From Bowmanella dokdonensis (GTDB lineage: Bacteria; Pseudomonadota; Gammaproteobacteria; Enterobacterales; Alteromonadaceae): a DNA stretch of 64,000 nucleotides. Location: positions 62,001-126,000 of the forward strand of contig NZ_JAFKCV010000005.1 in the NCBI RefSeq assembly GCF_017254865.1, written 5' to 3'. Below the pieces are notes generated by a model. The model was not told the DNA's origin and did not search any database. It saw only the letters and a list, made by a program, of their open reading frames with translations. The first letter of the stretch is position 1. Every line of letters begins with the position of its first letter. Shown here piece by piece: positions 8,471-18,243 of this stretch. The translations under genes and the position numbers were made by a program.

Positions 8471-9679
8471 TTAAGTTTTTTCGTAACCCCTCTGGGAACT
8501 ACTACCAATCGGATTAATCAGTTGCGTCACGCCGATGGCCAGTACGGCCACAAACATTAGACTGGCAAAAGGCACGGCGGTGCCGCTGTGGCTGGCGGCC
8601 AGAATGGGCCCCACCAGCGCCCCGCTGCCAAATCGGAGGGTGCCGATCACTGCAGTCGCCGTGCCCGAGTGATGGGGGAAGGCGATAAGGATCAGGGCAT
8701 CCGCATTGACAGCCATTAATCCCAGGGAGGCCATCAGCGGCATAATACACAATAAGGTGGCGTACAGGCCCAGTTCCATCAGATTGACCAGCAGCAGGGA
8801 ACCGGCAGCCACCAGCCCCACCAGCAGGCTCAGGTGCAACATGCGCCGGGAGCCTAACCTGACCACCACCCGGCTGTTGAGCAGGTTACCGGCCATCAGC
8901 GACAGAACGTTGGCGGCGAACAACAGGCCAAAGAGCTTTTCAGAAACGCCAAAATGTTCCATATACACCACAGGTACGGCAGTCAGGTAACCGAAAAAGG
9001 CAAAAGAAGCAAACATGGAGATGGCGATAAAGGGCTGCGCCGTCCTGTTGCCCAGGACTTCCACATAGCTGGCAAAAAACAGTCTGAACCAGGACCCGCT
9101 GCGCTCGCGGGTGGCGATTTCCGGCAGCCAGTGAAAGGCCGGCAGCCACAGCAGCAAGGCGTAGATGGCCAGGGCGGCAAAAATCGCCCACCAGTCGAAC
9201 CAGTGCATCACCAGACTGCCCAGACTCGGCGCCAACAGGGGTGCAATCATCATGATCAGGGACACATAAGACATGCCTTTGGCCGTATGCTCGCCATACA
9301 GGTGACGGACGATACCGGGCACCACCACCGCAGCCGCCCCGCCGGCCATGGCCTGCAGGGTGCGCAATATCCAGAACCAGGTCATATCCTTGACAAAACA
9401 CAGAGCCACACTGACCAGCATGAAACCCGCCAGCCCCCAGAGGGCCAGGGGGCGGCGACCGACAATATCGGCCACCGGGCCGAAAATCAGCATCGACAGG
9501 GCGAAACCGGCCAGGTAGCTGCTCAAAGACACCTGAACGAGGGCGATATCCGTGTCCATGCTCACCGCAATAGCGGGAAAGGCAGGCAAATACATGTCGA
9601 TGGCCAGCGGCGTGACGGCCGTGATGGACGCCAGCAGCAAAATCAGCCAGTTAAATGGGGTGGATGAGTTAGACGACAT
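8471..9679 (-). CDS. Bcr/CflA-family multidrug MFS efflux transporter
   Basis: 402-residue inner-membrane protein with the 12-helix pattern of the major facilitator superfamily. The start 'WLILLLASITAVTPLAIDMYLPAFPAI' is the Bcr/CflA signature. 'GPVADIVGRRPLALWG' is the loop 2-3 motif A, and 'LRTLQAMAGGAAAVVVPGIVRHL' is the helix 4 region. It is a proton-driven exporter of drugs or small metabolites. The ATG at 9677-9679 is preceded by a good AGGGAG site; the longer frame to 9736 is rejected. It is transcribed divergently from a LysR regulator, which probably controls it. Confidence 0.9.
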   Translation of the reverse strand: MSSNSSTPFNWLILLLASITAVTPLAIDMYLPAFPAIAVSMDTDIALVQVSLSSYLAGFALSMLIFGPVADIVGRRPLALWGLAGFMLVSVALCFVKDMTWFWILRTLQAMAGGAAAVVVPGIVRHLYGEHTAKGMSYVSLIMMIAPLLAPSLGSLVMHWFDWWAIFAALAIYALLLWLPAFHWLPEIATRERSGSWFRLFFASYVEVLGNRTAQPFIAISMFASFAFFGYLTAVPVVYMEHFGVSEKLFGLLFAANVLSLMAGNLLNSRVVVRLGSRRMLHLSLLVGLVAAGSLLLVNLMELGLYATLLCIMPLMASLGLMAVNADALILIAFPHHSGTATAVIGTLRFGSGALVGPILAASHSGTAVPFASLMFVAVLAIGVTQLINPIGSSSQRGYEKT

Positions 9680-9732
9680 GAATTCTCCCTTATGACAATG
9701 CAGTCTACGGCAGACAAACCCATGCCACCAAT

Positions 9733-9756
9733 GCATAATATGTATACAAGCTATGC
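9733..9756. promoter_or_regulatory. Candidate LysR-type binding region between the efflux pump and its regulator
   Basis: The 93-base divergent spacer holds GCATA ... TATGC arms (9733-9737 and 9752-9756) around the palindrome GTATAC (9742-9747). Imperfect dyads in such spacers are typical LysR boxes. This is a positional inference only. Confidence 0.3.
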
Positions 9757-9772
9757 GTTTTTATGATGATTA

Positions 9773-10672
9773 ATGGATCTGAACCTGCTGCCCGCCCTGC
9801 AGGCGCTGTTGCGGGAGCGTCATGTGAGTCGTGCCGCCCAGTCGGTGCATCTGAGCCAGTCAGCCATGAGCCGGGTCCTGGCCAGGCTGCGCGAGCAGTT
9901 TGACGACGATCTGCTGGTAAGGGCAGGGGGTGACTACCAGCTCACACCCAAGGCCATACAGTTGCAGCGCCAGCTCAACGAATTGCTGCCCGCCCTGCAA
10001 CAACTTGGTAATGCCCAGCAATTCGAGCCGGCTACGGCCAGCCAGAGCATCAGGATTGCCAGCACCGACATGGATGTACTGTTGCTGGCAGACAATATAC
10101 GCCATATTCAGCGTCAGGCCCCCAACCTGCCCCTGTCCTTCCGCCAGCAGAGCCTGCAGTCCCTCGACGCGCTGCTGGCCGGTGAACTGGATTTCGTGAT
10201 CATTCCGCTGGATGATAATCGCGCAGGTTTGCATCGCAGCCTGTTGAACACAGAAACCTTTGTGGCGGTGGTGGATGGGGACAGTGAGCTGAACGAGCAG
10301 AACCTGGACCTTGACACTTACCTGGCCCATAAGCACGGGGTATTTAATGTGGCCGACAACGTCGTGGCCCGGGTGGACTCGGCGCTGCAACGGGCAGGCT
10401 GCAGCCGGGAGGTGACCTTGCGTCTGCCGACTTTCTCACAGATTCCGCCACTGCTCAAAGGCTCCCCCCTGATCTTTACCCTGCCGCGCAGCTTTGCCCT
10501 TTACCTGTCGGCCCTGCACAACATCAAGATCCTGCCATTGCCCTTCGACATCCCGGCCATGAAAGTCTATCTGTACTGGCACCACAGACTGCATCGCAGC
10601 CCCCTGCACCAGTGGCTACGGAAGCAACTTTCCAGGTCAAGCGCTAAAAAGATCACTTCAAAAGGAAGGTAG
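9773..10672 (+). CDS. LysR-family transcriptional regulator
   Basis: 299 residues. The winged HTH at residues 1-60 reads 'LNLLPALQALLRERHVSRAAQSVHLSQSAMSRVLARLREQFDDDLLVR', which is canonical for LysR. It is followed by a substrate-binding domain of the NodD/SyrM-like subset ('IRIASTDMDVLLL', 'LDFVIIPLDD'). It is divergent from the Bcr/CflA transporter by 93 bases, the usual arrangement for a pump and its regulator. The co-inducer is unknown. Confidence 0.9.
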   Translation: MDLNLLPALQALLRERHVSRAAQSVHLSQSAMSRVLARLREQFDDDLLVRAGGDYQLTPKAIQLQRQLNELLPALQQLGNAQQFEPATASQSIRIASTDMDVLLLADNIRHIQRQAPNLPLSFRQQSLQSLDALLAGELDFVIIPLDDNRAGLHRSLLNTETFVAVVDGDSELNEQNLDLDTYLAHKHGVFNVADNVVARVDSALQRAGCSREVTLRLPTFSQIPPLLKGSPLIFTLPRSFALYLSALHNIKILPLPFDIPAMKVYLYWHHRLHRSPLHQWLRKQLSRSSAKKITSKGR

Positions 10673-10677
10673 ACAAC

Positions 10678-10700
10678 GGCCGTATCCGGACGATACGGCC
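10678..10700. terminator. Hairpin between convergent lysR and DUF4168 genes
   Basis: GGCCGTATC (10678-10686) pairs perfectly with GATACGGCC (10692-10700) around a 5-base loop, six bases after the LysR stop codon. There is no long T-run, so it is a weak intrinsic terminator or a transcript-stabilising hairpin. Confidence 0.5.
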
Positions 10701-10765
10701 TGTTATACCCAGTCTGTTAATGATTTGGTCCACTCAGAGCACATCATTAGTAGACTTGGGATTAT

Positions 10766-11131
10766 TTATGCTCCGGTCAGATTGTTCAGACGCCGGCGCA
10801 GTTGTGCATCAGTCTGCAGCCGTTGCACTATGGCATTGTATTCGTCGATAGAAAAACCTGCCCGGGAAACCGCGGCGACCATTTCCTGATGTGCCTGTTG
10901 CTGGATTTGCTGTGCCTCCTGGGTGTCTTCCGCCTGCTGATAAGGGCCGGAATACTTGCCGCTGATGGAACGCACTTCATCCATCGCGCTGGCGAGTTTC
11001 TCCAACTGAGCATCTGAGATGGCTTCCTGAGTCAGGGCCTGTTGAGGAGGCTGTTGGGGTGCCTGGGCCGCCGCCATGCCGGTGAACAGGGCCGCAAGCA
11101 GGGTAACACTGGCTAATAGAGGATTACGCAT
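10766..11131 (-). CDS. Secreted DUF4168 protein
   Basis: 121 residues with a clear signal peptide (MRNPLLASVTLLAALFTGMAAA) and a Gln-rich mature N-terminus. A DUF4168-type helical domain follows, with 'LEKLASAMDEVRSISGKY' and 'MVAAVSRAGFSIDEYNAIVQRLQTD'. The ATG at 11129-11131 has a strong AAAGGAG upstream, so the longer frame to 11215 is not used. Function of the family is unknown; members are small periplasmic proteins. It is divergent from the histidine kinase gene by 192 bases. Confidence 0.85.
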   Translation of the reverse strand: MRNPLLASVTLLAALFTGMAAAQAPQQPPQQALTQEAISDAQLEKLASAMDEVRSISGKYSGPYQQAEDTQEAQQIQQQAHQEMVAAVSRAGFSIDEYNAIVQRLQTDAQLRRRLNNLTGA

Positions 11132-11323
11132 TGAGTTTTCTCCTTTAACTGATCGACCCGGGTGGATCGAATATTTTCCCATTGCTCCTGAAGCGAACCC
11201 CGTGCCAGTCTGCACAAAATATCTAACCTTATGTTTATTCAGGCTTTATCTTAGTTTTCCGGCCTGAATGAGGAAAGATCCCTCCAGGGAGTGTATACTT
11301 TTGTCTTAACAGGGAGGTTCGAT

Positions 11324-12829
11324 ATGACAAAATTAAACACCTCATTCAGACTTTCGTCCTTGCGTCGGTTGAGCCTCCAGTCGCTGCTACTGTTGTATCT
11401 TGTCCTGCCCATCCTCCTGGTCTGCGGGCTGGCCAGTTGGTTTGGTCTGTCCTTTGTCAAAGACATGGCCAACCAGAAACTGCGAAGTGATCTGGAGCTG
11501 GTGGGCAGAGCCATCAGTCTGCCGGTAAGCGAAGCCCTGTCGGCAGGGAATGTGTCGGCCCTGGCCAACCACCTCAAATCTGTATTCAGTATAGGGCGGG
11601 TCTATGGGGCCTCTGTGTTTGATGCCAGAGGCAAGCTGGTGGCCTTTTCCGGCGTCACTGAGACGGACCTGAGCAGCAGCCATATTGCCGAAAAAGTGGT
11701 ACGCACCCGGGAGCAACAGGATGACTACCGTTCCGTGGAAGGGGAATCCGTCTACTCCTACGTTATGCCCATCAGCAATGAACAGGGCCAAGTGACAGGT
11801 TTGTTGCAGATCACCCGCCGGGCCAGCGATTTTGAAAAGTCATTTGCCAAACTGGAGAGGCTGGCGCTGGCCGGATGGGCCACCCTGGCGCTGGCCACAG
11901 TGGCTATCCTGATATTCGGTCATCATCACGCCATCGGTCGGCATGTGATCGATCTGGTCAACAGCATGCGTAATGTGGCGATGGGAGATCACAGACACCG
12001 GGCCAGCCTGACAGGCCCGGCGGAGATTCGCGAGATTGCCGGGGGCCTGAATCAGATGCTGGACAGCATCATCCAGGCTGAAATGGAGATTTCGCAGCGT
12101 CGGCGCCAGGAATACCAGCTCCAGTCCCAGTTGAAGGAAGAACAGAAAATGGCGGCCATCGGGCAGGTCGCCAGAGGTGTGGCCCATGAGTTGGGCGCCC
12201 CCCTGTCCGTCATCGACGGTCGCGCCCAGCGTTTAGCCAAGCGGCACCTGGATGAAGACAGCCAGCGGCAGCTAAACGCCGTAAGGGGTCAGGTAAAGCG
12301 ACTGACGCTCATGGTGCAGCAATTGCTGGCATTCAGTCGCCACCAGCAGACCCAGGTTCAACGCTTCCTGTTGGCGGATCTCATCAGGCAGTCCCTGCAA
12401 AGTCTGGGTTATGAATACCAGGGGGAGGGACCGGCCATCGAAATCACTGAAGGAGGTCCCTCCCTGGAGTGTGAAGGGGACGTCCAGAGACTGGAACTGG
12501 CATTGGTCAATCTGTTGCGTAACGCAGTGCAGGCCGCCAACCGGCTTGTGAGAATAGACTGGATTCGGCAGGAAACCAAAGCGGTTATCAGGATCAGGGA
12601 TGATGGCCCGGGCCTGCCCCCCGCCTCCGGCACTGGACATCTGACCAGCCCTTTTTTTACCACTAAACCTCAGGGGCAGGGTACAGGCCTGGGTCTGACC
12701 ATCGCCGAGCAGGTCATACATGATCACGACGGCAGCCTGCTGCTGGAAAACCAGTCTCAGGGTGGCTGTCTGGTCACTGTTACTTTACCCCTCGTCAGCG
12801 CACCGGATGGGAGCTCCAGGCATGGCTAA
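11324..12829 (+). CDS. Membrane sensor histidine kinase
   Basis: 501 residues. Two transmembrane segments (about 19-41 and 180-200) flank a periplasmic sensor of about 140 residues ('GRVYGASVFDARGKLVAFSG' is a cache/PAS-like strand pattern). A HAMP linker follows, then HisKA with the H-box 'VARGVAHELGAPLSVIDGRA' (His288) and HATPase_c with N box 'LVNLLRNAVQAA', G1 'IRDDGPGLP', and 'FTTKPQGQGTGLGLTI'. This is the NtrB/AtoS type. The ATG at 11324 is chosen because AGGGAGG sits just upstream. The stop overlaps the response regulator start by 8 bases. The signal sensed is unknown. Confidence 0.92.
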   Translation: MTKLNTSFRLSSLRRLSLQSLLLLYLVLPILLVCGLASWFGLSFVKDMANQKLRSDLELVGRAISLPVSEALSAGNVSALANHLKSVFSIGRVYGASVFDARGKLVAFSGVTETDLSSSHIAEKVVRTREQQDDYRSVEGESVYSYVMPISNEQGQVTGLLQITRRASDFEKSFAKLERLALAGWATLALATVAILIFGHHHAIGRHVIDLVNSMRNVAMGDHRHRASLTGPAEIREIAGGLNQMLDSIIQAEMEISQRRRQEYQLQSQLKEEQKMAAIGQVARGVAHELGAPLSVIDGRAQRLAKRHLDEDSQRQLNAVRGQVKRLTLMVQQLLAFSRHQQTQVQRFLLADLIRQSLQSLGYEYQGEGPAIEITEGGPSLECEGDVQRLELALVNLLRNAVQAANRLVRIDWIRQETKAVIRIRDDGPGLPPASGTGHLTSPFFTTKPQGQGTGLGLTIAEQVIHDHDGSLLLENQSQGGCLVTVTLPLVSAPDGSSRHG

Positions 12830-14180
12830 AAATATCAGGATCATGGTCGTCGAAGATGACCCCGGCCTGCGCGAGTTACTGCAGGAAGAGTTGGAAAGTC
12901 ATGGTTACCGGGTTTGTGCCTTCGAAACAGGGGAAGAGGCACTGAACAAAGGGGAATCCCAGTTACCTGACCTGATCATCAGTGACATCCGGCTGCCAGG
13001 GATCAGCGGGATGCACCTGCTGTCGGCCGTTAAGTCCTGGCAGCCGGCCCCTGCCGTCTTACTGATTACTGCCTTCGGCACCGTCAGTGAAGCAGTCAAA
13101 GCCCTCAAGCAGGGTGCCGATGATTTTCTCACCAAGCCTCTGGATCTGGATCACCTGATGCTCAGCGTCGAACGTCAGTTGAACCACCGCGCCCTGTATA
13201 AAGAAGTCAGCCAGTATCGCCAACAGCAGCAAGGCGATAATCTGGGACTGGTGGGCCGCAGCCGGGCAATGCGTCAGCTCTACCGGCAGATAGAGCAAAT
13301 TGCCCCTGCGGATGGCAGCGTTCTGATCCTGGGTGAAAGCGGCACGGGCAAGGAGCTGGTCGCCCGGGCACTGCAGCAGCAAAGTGCCCGTCACGCCGCT
13401 CCGTTCCTGGCGGTCAACTGCGCAGGCATTCCGGCCGAACTGATGGAGAGCGAGTTCTTCGGTCATGCCGCCGGCGCTTTTACCGGGGCTAAGCTGGCCA
13501 GGGCCGGTCTGCTCAAGGAGGCAAACAAAGGGACCTTGTTGCTGGATGAAATCGGCGAAATGCCCATGCCGTTACAGGCCAAGCTGCTCAGGGTGTTGCA
13601 AGAGGGAACACTGCGTGCAGTGGGTAGCGACAAGGAAGAACGGGTAGATGTGCGGATCCTGGCCGCAACCCACCAGGATCTGGAAGCCAGGGTTAAAACA
13701 GGGCAGTTTCGTGCCGATTTGTTCTACCGGCTGGAAACCTTCACCCTCAGTGTCCCGCCTTTACGCCAGCGGGGGGAGGATCTGGAACTGCTGGCGGAAC
13801 ATTTCATCACCCAACTCAGGCAAAGCCAGCCAAAAGGGGTGACGGGTATCGAACCGGCTGCCATAGACTGCCTTTACCGTTATGCCTTTCCGGGCAATGT
13901 CCGTGAACTGCAAAATGCCATCGAACGGGCCTATACCTTCTGCCAGGACAGCCATATCAGTGTGGCCGATCTGCCTGAACGGATCCGGTTCGCCAAAACG
14001 GAAGATCAGGCGGCTTCAGGACCGCGGGGCGACTGGCCCACCCTGCAGCAACTCCAGCAGGACTACATTCACCAGGTACTGAACCATACAGAAGGTAACA
14101 AACAGCGGGCCGCGCAAATTCTGGGTGTTACCCGGCGTACCCTGTACCGCTGGCTGGACGACGGGGCCGCACAGTCTTAA
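12822..14180 (+). CDS. NtrC-family sigma-54-dependent response regulator
   Basis: 452 residues. The receiver domain has acidic pocket E11-D12-D13, phospho-acceptor D55 ('ISDIRLPG') and the Lys of 'LTKPLD'. The AAA+ domain contains Walker A 'GESGTGKE', the sigma-54 contact loop GAFTGA, and Walker B 'LLLDEIGE'. A C-terminal Fis-type HTH reads 'NKQRAAQILGVTRRTLYRWL'. All parts needed to activate RpoN promoters are intact. It overlaps the kinase gene (ATGGCTAA), so the two are one operon and cognate partners. Its end overlaps the convergent hemY stop codon by 4 bases, leaving no room for a terminator. Confidence 0.94.
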   Translation: MAKNIRIMVVEDDPGLRELLQEELESHGYRVCAFETGEEALNKGESQLPDLIISDIRLPGISGMHLLSAVKSWQPAPAVLLITAFGTVSEAVKALKQGADDFLTKPLDLDHLMLSVERQLNHRALYKEVSQYRQQQQGDNLGLVGRSRAMRQLYRQIEQIAPADGSVLILGESGTGKELVARALQQQSARHAAPFLAVNCAGIPAELMESEFFGHAAGAFTGAKLARAGLLKEANKGTLLLDEIGEMPMPLQAKLLRVLQEGTLRAVGSDKEERVDVRILAATHQDLEARVKTGQFRADLFYRLETFTLSVPPLRQRGEDLELLAEHFITQLRQSQPKGVTGIEPAAIDCLYRYAFPGNVRELQNAIERAYTFCQDSHISVADLPERIRFAKTEDQAASGPRGDWPTLQQLQQDYIHQVLNHTEGNKQRAAQILGVTRRTLYRWLDDGAAQS

Positions 14181-15346
14181 CTGTCCGGGGCCATCAGACT
14201 CTGCTTATAGAGCGCCAGCGCCTGCTGATTGTCCTGCTTGGCCTCCTTGATTGCGGCCAAAGCCAGCAGGTCGTCCTGATCGTGACGCAGGGTAATGGCC
14301 TTGGTCAGGGCTTTTTCCGCCAGCACCAGATCCCCTGCCTGCTGGCTGAGATGGCCCAGGGCTGACAGCAACTCGGCGTTGTTTTCGTCTTTTTTAAGCC
14401 AGCCTTCCAACAAACGGATAGCGGCAACCGGATTGGGCGACTTCAACTGCTTCATCAGCGGCAGTAACAGGGGATGGGGTCCCTGCTTCTGACCTTCCAC
14501 CAGCACCTGTTCGGCGTCCGAGGCCATGCCCTGCATCATCAGTTGCTCGGCGTAAGCCGCCTGATGGGCCGGATCCTGACGCTTGGATCGTGGCAGTCCC
14601 TGCCAGTTGGTTTTGAGTTGATTGGCGCCCTCTTTGCTGGCAATTTCGGCAAATACCCCCTGGGCGGCCTGACGCATCCAGAAGTCGTATTTCTCCAGGC
14701 CCAGGGTTTTCTTCCAACCGCGCAATTTGTCCTGCAGTTCCTGCCAACGTCCCTGCTGAGCCAGTGCCTTGGCCCATAGCTGAGCAACACGGGGATGTTG
14801 CTGGTGCTTTTCTGACAAGCCTTCGAGCAGCGACAATGCCTTGTGCGCCTGTTGATGCTGGATTTCCAGTTTGACCAGATGCAGCTTGGCCGCCAGTTCG
14901 CTGGCCGGGTATTCGGATGCCTTTAACCACAGATCCCGGGCTTTATCCCACTGCTTGCGCTTGGCCGCAGCCTGGGCAGAGGCCAGCAAATCCAGGCCGC
15001 TGAAGGCCGCACTGTCGACCTTGCTCAGTTGCTTCTCGGCTTCCTGGTAGTTCGCTTCTTCCAGCGCCACCAGGCCTCTGGTAAAGGCTTTCTGACGACG
15101 ACGTTCAGAGAATCCCCCCAGCCAGTCGCGGGAACCGGTGACCAGGGTCAGTACCCGTTTAACCAGCCATTCCAGCAGCAGAAATGCCAGGATCGCCCCC
15201 AGCACAATCAACCCCAAAGAGATCAGACTCATTTCAATGGTCCACTGATTCAGGGCAATCAGTACGTATCCTTTCTGCCCAACCAGTAAGGGACCCAGCA
15301 CCAGACCGGCCAACACTATTGCCAGTAGCAACAACAGCCTGATCAT
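14177..15346 (-). CDS. hemY: HemY, haem-biosynthesis-associated TPR membrane protein
   Basis: 389 residues with two N-terminal transmembrane helices (about 3-23 and 40-60), then the conserved 'RDWLGGFSERRRQKAFTRGLVALEEANY' block and TPR-like helical repeats. This is the proteobacterial HemY, not the protoporphyrinogen oxidase of the same name. Its role in haem biosynthesis is not settled; it is thought to organise enzymes at the membrane. Its ATG overlaps the hemX-part stop (15343-15346), as in the hemCDXY operon of gammaproteobacteria. Confidence 0.93.
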   Translation of the reverse strand: MIRLLLLLAIVLAGLVLGPLLVGQKGYVLIALNQWTIEMSLISLGLIVLGAILAFLLLEWLVKRVLTLVTGSRDWLGGFSERRRQKAFTRGLVALEEANYQEAEKQLSKVDSAAFSGLDLLASAQAAAKRKQWDKARDLWLKASEYPASELAAKLHLVKLEIQHQQAHKALSLLEGLSEKHQQHPRVAQLWAKALAQQGRWQELQDKLRGWKKTLGLEKYDFWMRQAAQGVFAEIASKEGANQLKTNWQGLPRSKRQDPAHQAAYAEQLMMQGMASDAEQVLVEGQKQGPHPLLLPLMKQLKSPNPVAAIRLLEGWLKKDENNAELLSALGHLSQQAGDLVLAEKALTKAITLRHDQDDLLALAAIKEAKQDNQQALALYKQSLMAPDS

Positions 15347-17208
15347 GGTTGTAACTCCTGCTGGCCGCGGGATAAGCGTCTTTGCAGCAGATCTTCCAGC
15401 GGCTGGGCGGATTGCAGTTGAGCCGGATAGTGCCTGCCAATATCCACCCTTTGCAGCTCCTGCAGACTGCCGGCAAAACCGGCTACCCGGCTGTCATTAC
15501 CGGCAAAATACTTATCCAGCAGGTCGCCGGCTTCTTTGAGAGGACCGGGATACAGAGCCGGTTGCTCCTGCAGCACCGCCTGCTGGGCCTGCAACAAATA
15601 GTGACGAAGCTGCTCCCTGACCAGCCATTGTTGCTTGTCGCTGAGCAGGGGCTTGGTTTCTTCCGTGCGCCGGCGCACCGTAATGAAGTCCTCCACCAGT
15701 GACTGCCAGGTGCGTTTGAGGTTGGTCCGCCAGTCGCTGACAGAGTCGGTTAAGGGTTCGGCACCGGGTCCCTCGTCCACCGGCTCCGGCAGCACCACCA
15801 TATCCAGTGGCAAATTGTCGACTTGGTGAGTCAACGCCCCCAGTTCCAGTGCTATACGGGTCAGGGGTTCCCGATCCAATTGCCGCAGGGTCTGGATATC
15901 GTCGGCCAGCATCTGCCGGATAGTCAGCAGGCTGGGGTCGGTCATATCGGCCAGCCTGGCATCGGCGGACTCCAGCATCAGGATGGCAGTATCCAAATCC
16001 CGCTCCAACCAAAGCTTGCGTCCGGCCATACGCACCAGATAGTCGGCCTCGGCCAGCAACCAGTCGTCGGGACGACGCCCAGAGACCTGGTTCAGGCCTT
16101 CCTGATTGGACTTGGCCAGGGCCTTATTGGCCGTCACCATCGCCTGGAGTTCGCTTAGCTGCTGGGACAGGGGAGCATTCATCTGTTCCCACTGCCGACG
16201 CTGATCAGCCAACTGGCTGGCCATTTCTTCACGTAGCCTTTCTTGCTGCTGACGTAGCCGGGTCTGAGTTTCTGCAAGCAGTTCCTGCTCCCGCTGTTCT
16301 GCCTGGCTTAGCTGAATCCAACCCCAATAACCTGCCCCGGCCAGGGCGGCCAGCATCAGCAAATTCAGCAATACCAGGGGCCAAATTCTCCCTGACCCGG
16401 ACGCTGCCGCGCCGGCCTCCGGTGAGTGAGTTACTGGCTCTGGTACGTCAGGGGATTGGTTGGCTTCGGCCATCGACTTTTGCTCCATAAATTGTCTGGC
16501 GGTTTCAATCAATGCCGCATCGCTGGCATTCCTGCTCACCATAATCTGTTTGATGCCCCGGCTTCTTGCCATCCCGGCCAGCCTGTCGCTGACCAGGATC
16601 CACGGCGTGCTGACAAGCCAGTCTTTGTCCAATGCATCAAATGCAGCATCTACCAATGCTGCGCTGGTGGCAATAATGCATTGAATGTCCGTGGTTTGCC
16701 AAGCCTCTGTCGGCGGCGCATCCGGCACCGGCTGGCGACGGTACAGGCAGGCCTCCTGCACCTTGGCGCCCCTGTCGGCCAGTGTCTGGCTGAGAAGCTC
16801 TCTGCCCCCCTCACCCTTAACCAGCAGTACAGGCTGACCATTGACAAGTTTCAGTTCAGCCAAATCCAGCAGCCCCTCGGAATCCTGACGCTCAGGGTAC
16901 TGTACCTGGAGACCGACGGCCTGAAGCTTTTCGGCACTGGCGGCCCCCACGGCAAAGTAACTGAGTTGCGCCGGCCAGTCCCGCCCCTGCATAGCCTGAA
17001 TAGCCAGTTCAACCGCCGGGGTGCTGACAAAAATCAGCTTGCTCTGTCCCTGTAGCTCGTCGAGCTGTTGGGGAAATCTGGCCATCGCTGCTGAATCCGG
17101 CTCAATGGCAATCAGTGGCAGTCCCACAGTGGACAAACCAGCCTGACTCAGCGCCTCGGTGCTGGCTTCACACTTGCCGGCCGGACGCAGCAGCAGAAAC
17201 TCAGCCAT
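15343..17208 (-). CDS. hemD: Fused uroporphyrinogen-III synthase (HemD) and HemX membrane protein
   Basis: A single 621-codon frame. Residues 1 to about 243 are HemD, which cyclises hydroxymethylbilane to uroporphyrinogen III ('[15 protein letters not shown]', '[12 protein letters not shown]', '[13 protein letters not shown]', '[13 protein letters not shown]'). Residues about 246-621 are HemX: a Pro/Ala-rich segment, one transmembrane helix (about 276-298), a charged coiled coil (about 300-350), and the HemX block '[24 protein letters not shown]'. In E. coli these are two genes. An internal ATG at codon 246 (16471-16473) has GGAG nine bases upstream, so HemX might also be made separately. It overlaps hemC by 8 bases. 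Confidence 0.9.
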   Translation of the reverse strand: MAEFLLLRPAGKCEASTEALSQAGLSTVGLPLIAIEPDSAAMARFPQQLDELQGQSKLIFVSTPAVELAIQAMQGRDWPAQLSYFAVGAASAEKLQAVGLQVQYPERQDSEGLLDLAELKLVNGQPVLLVKGEGGRELLSQTLADRGAKVQEACLYRRQPVPDAPPTEAWQTTDIQCIIATSAALVDAAFDALDKDWLVSTPWILVSDRLAGMARSRGIKQIMVSRNASDAALIETARQFMEQKSMAEANQSPDVPEPVTHSPEAGAAASGSGRIWPLVLLNLLMLAALAGAGYWGWIQLSQAEQREQELLAETQTRLRQQQERLREEMASQLADQRRQWEQMNAPLSQQLSELQAMVTANKALAKSNQEGLNQVSGRRPDDWLLAEADYLVRMAGRKLWLERDLDTAILMLESADARLADMTDPSLLTIRQMLADDIQTLRQLDREPLTRIALELGALTHQVDNLPLDMVVLPEPVDEGPGAEPLTDSVSDWRTNLKRTWQSLVEDFITVRRRTEETKPLLSDKQQWLVREQLRHYLLQAQQAVLQEQPALYPGPLKEAGDLLDKYFAGNDSRVAGFAGSLQELQRVDIGRHYPAQLQSAQPLEDLLQRRLSRGQQELQP

Positions 17209-18133
17209 GCTGGTACAACTCGTCCAGAATCTGGCCGGCCCCCCGACTCAGCAGATCCCGGGCCAGGGATTCGCCGAGCATCTCGGCTTTTTGAATCGGT
17301 CCACGGACCTCGCCGCTGATAATTCTGGAACCGTCCGGCGCGCCCACCAGGCCCCGCAGCCAGATCTGGTCGTTTTCCAGCTCCGCATAGCTGCCAATGG
17401 GCACCTGGCAGCCCCCTTGCAGGGTGCGGTTCATGGCGCGCTCTGCCAGTACGCGAGCGGCAGTATGTGCGTGGTTCAGGGGGGCCAGCAGGGCCACCAG
17501 CTCCGCATCATCGTCGCGACACTCAATGCCCACAGCCCCTTGTCCGACGGCGGGAAGGGAATCCTCAGGATCGATGGCATGGCGGATCCTGTCCTCCATA
17601 TGCAGGCGGATCAACCCGGCCGAGGCCAGGATAATAGCGTCGTATTCGCCTTTATCCAGCTTGGCCAGGCGGGTATTGACGTTGCCGCGCAGATCCCGAA
17701 TCTGCAGGTCGGGGCGGCGGGCACTGAGCTGGCACTGGCGGCGCAGGCTTGAAGTGCCGACTACAGCGCCCTGAGGCAGATGGTCAAGATGGGCGTAGTG
17801 GTTGGAAACAAAGGCGTCAAACGGGTTTTCCCGCTCACAGATGGCATGCAGACCGAAGCCCTCAGGGAAATCCACCGGCACATCCTTCATTGAATGTACT
17901 GCGATATCGGCCCGCCCTTCCTGCATGGCGACTTCCAGTTCCTTGATAAACAGCCCCTTACCGCCAATTTTGGCCAGGGGAGTATCCAGGATCCTGTCTC
18001 CCTGGGTCGTCATGGGCACCAGCTCCACCGCCAGTCCCGGGTGCGCCTGTTGCAGTGCCTGTTGTACATATTCCGCCTGCCACATGGCCAGGGCACTTTT
18101 TCGGGTGGCGATACGGATCACTCGCGTTGTCAT
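17201..18133 (-). CDS. hemC: Porphobilinogen deaminase (hydroxymethylbilane synthase)
   Basis: 310 residues, the usual size. Polymerises four porphobilinogens to hydroxymethylbilane in the cytoplasm. The N-terminus '[19 protein letters not shown]' and the active-site region 'VHSMKDVP' (about 79-86) are conserved. 'GTSSLRRQ' and '[14 protein letters not shown]' hold the substrate-binding arginines. Cys242 in '[10 protein letters not shown]' anchors the dipyrromethane cofactor. It is the first gene of the hemC-hemDX-hemY operon, with hemD overlapping its stop. Confidence 0.97.
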   Translation of the reverse strand: MTTRVIRIATRKSALAMWQAEYVQQALQQAHPGLAVELVPMTTQGDRILDTPLAKIGGKGLFIKELEVAMQEGRADIAVHSMKDVPVDFPEGFGLHAICERENPFDAFVSNHYAHLDHLPQGAVVGTSSLRRQCQLSARRPDLQIRDLRGNVNTRLAKLDKGEYDAIILASAGLIRLHMEDRIRHAIDPEDSLPAVGQGAVGIECRDDDAELVALLAPLNHAHTAARVLAERAMNRTLQGGCQVPIGSYAELENDQIWLRGLVGAPDGSRIISGEVRGPIQKAEMLGESLARDLLSRGAGQILDELYQHG

Positions 18134-18243
18134 GGATAAGCCTTGTTTGGAAAGCGCCCCCGGGCGCTGGAGATAGCATGGCGGAATAATAACATCGCCG
18201 GGAGGGCATTGGCAGAGCGGCCTTGCCGGAACGTGCGCGGTCT

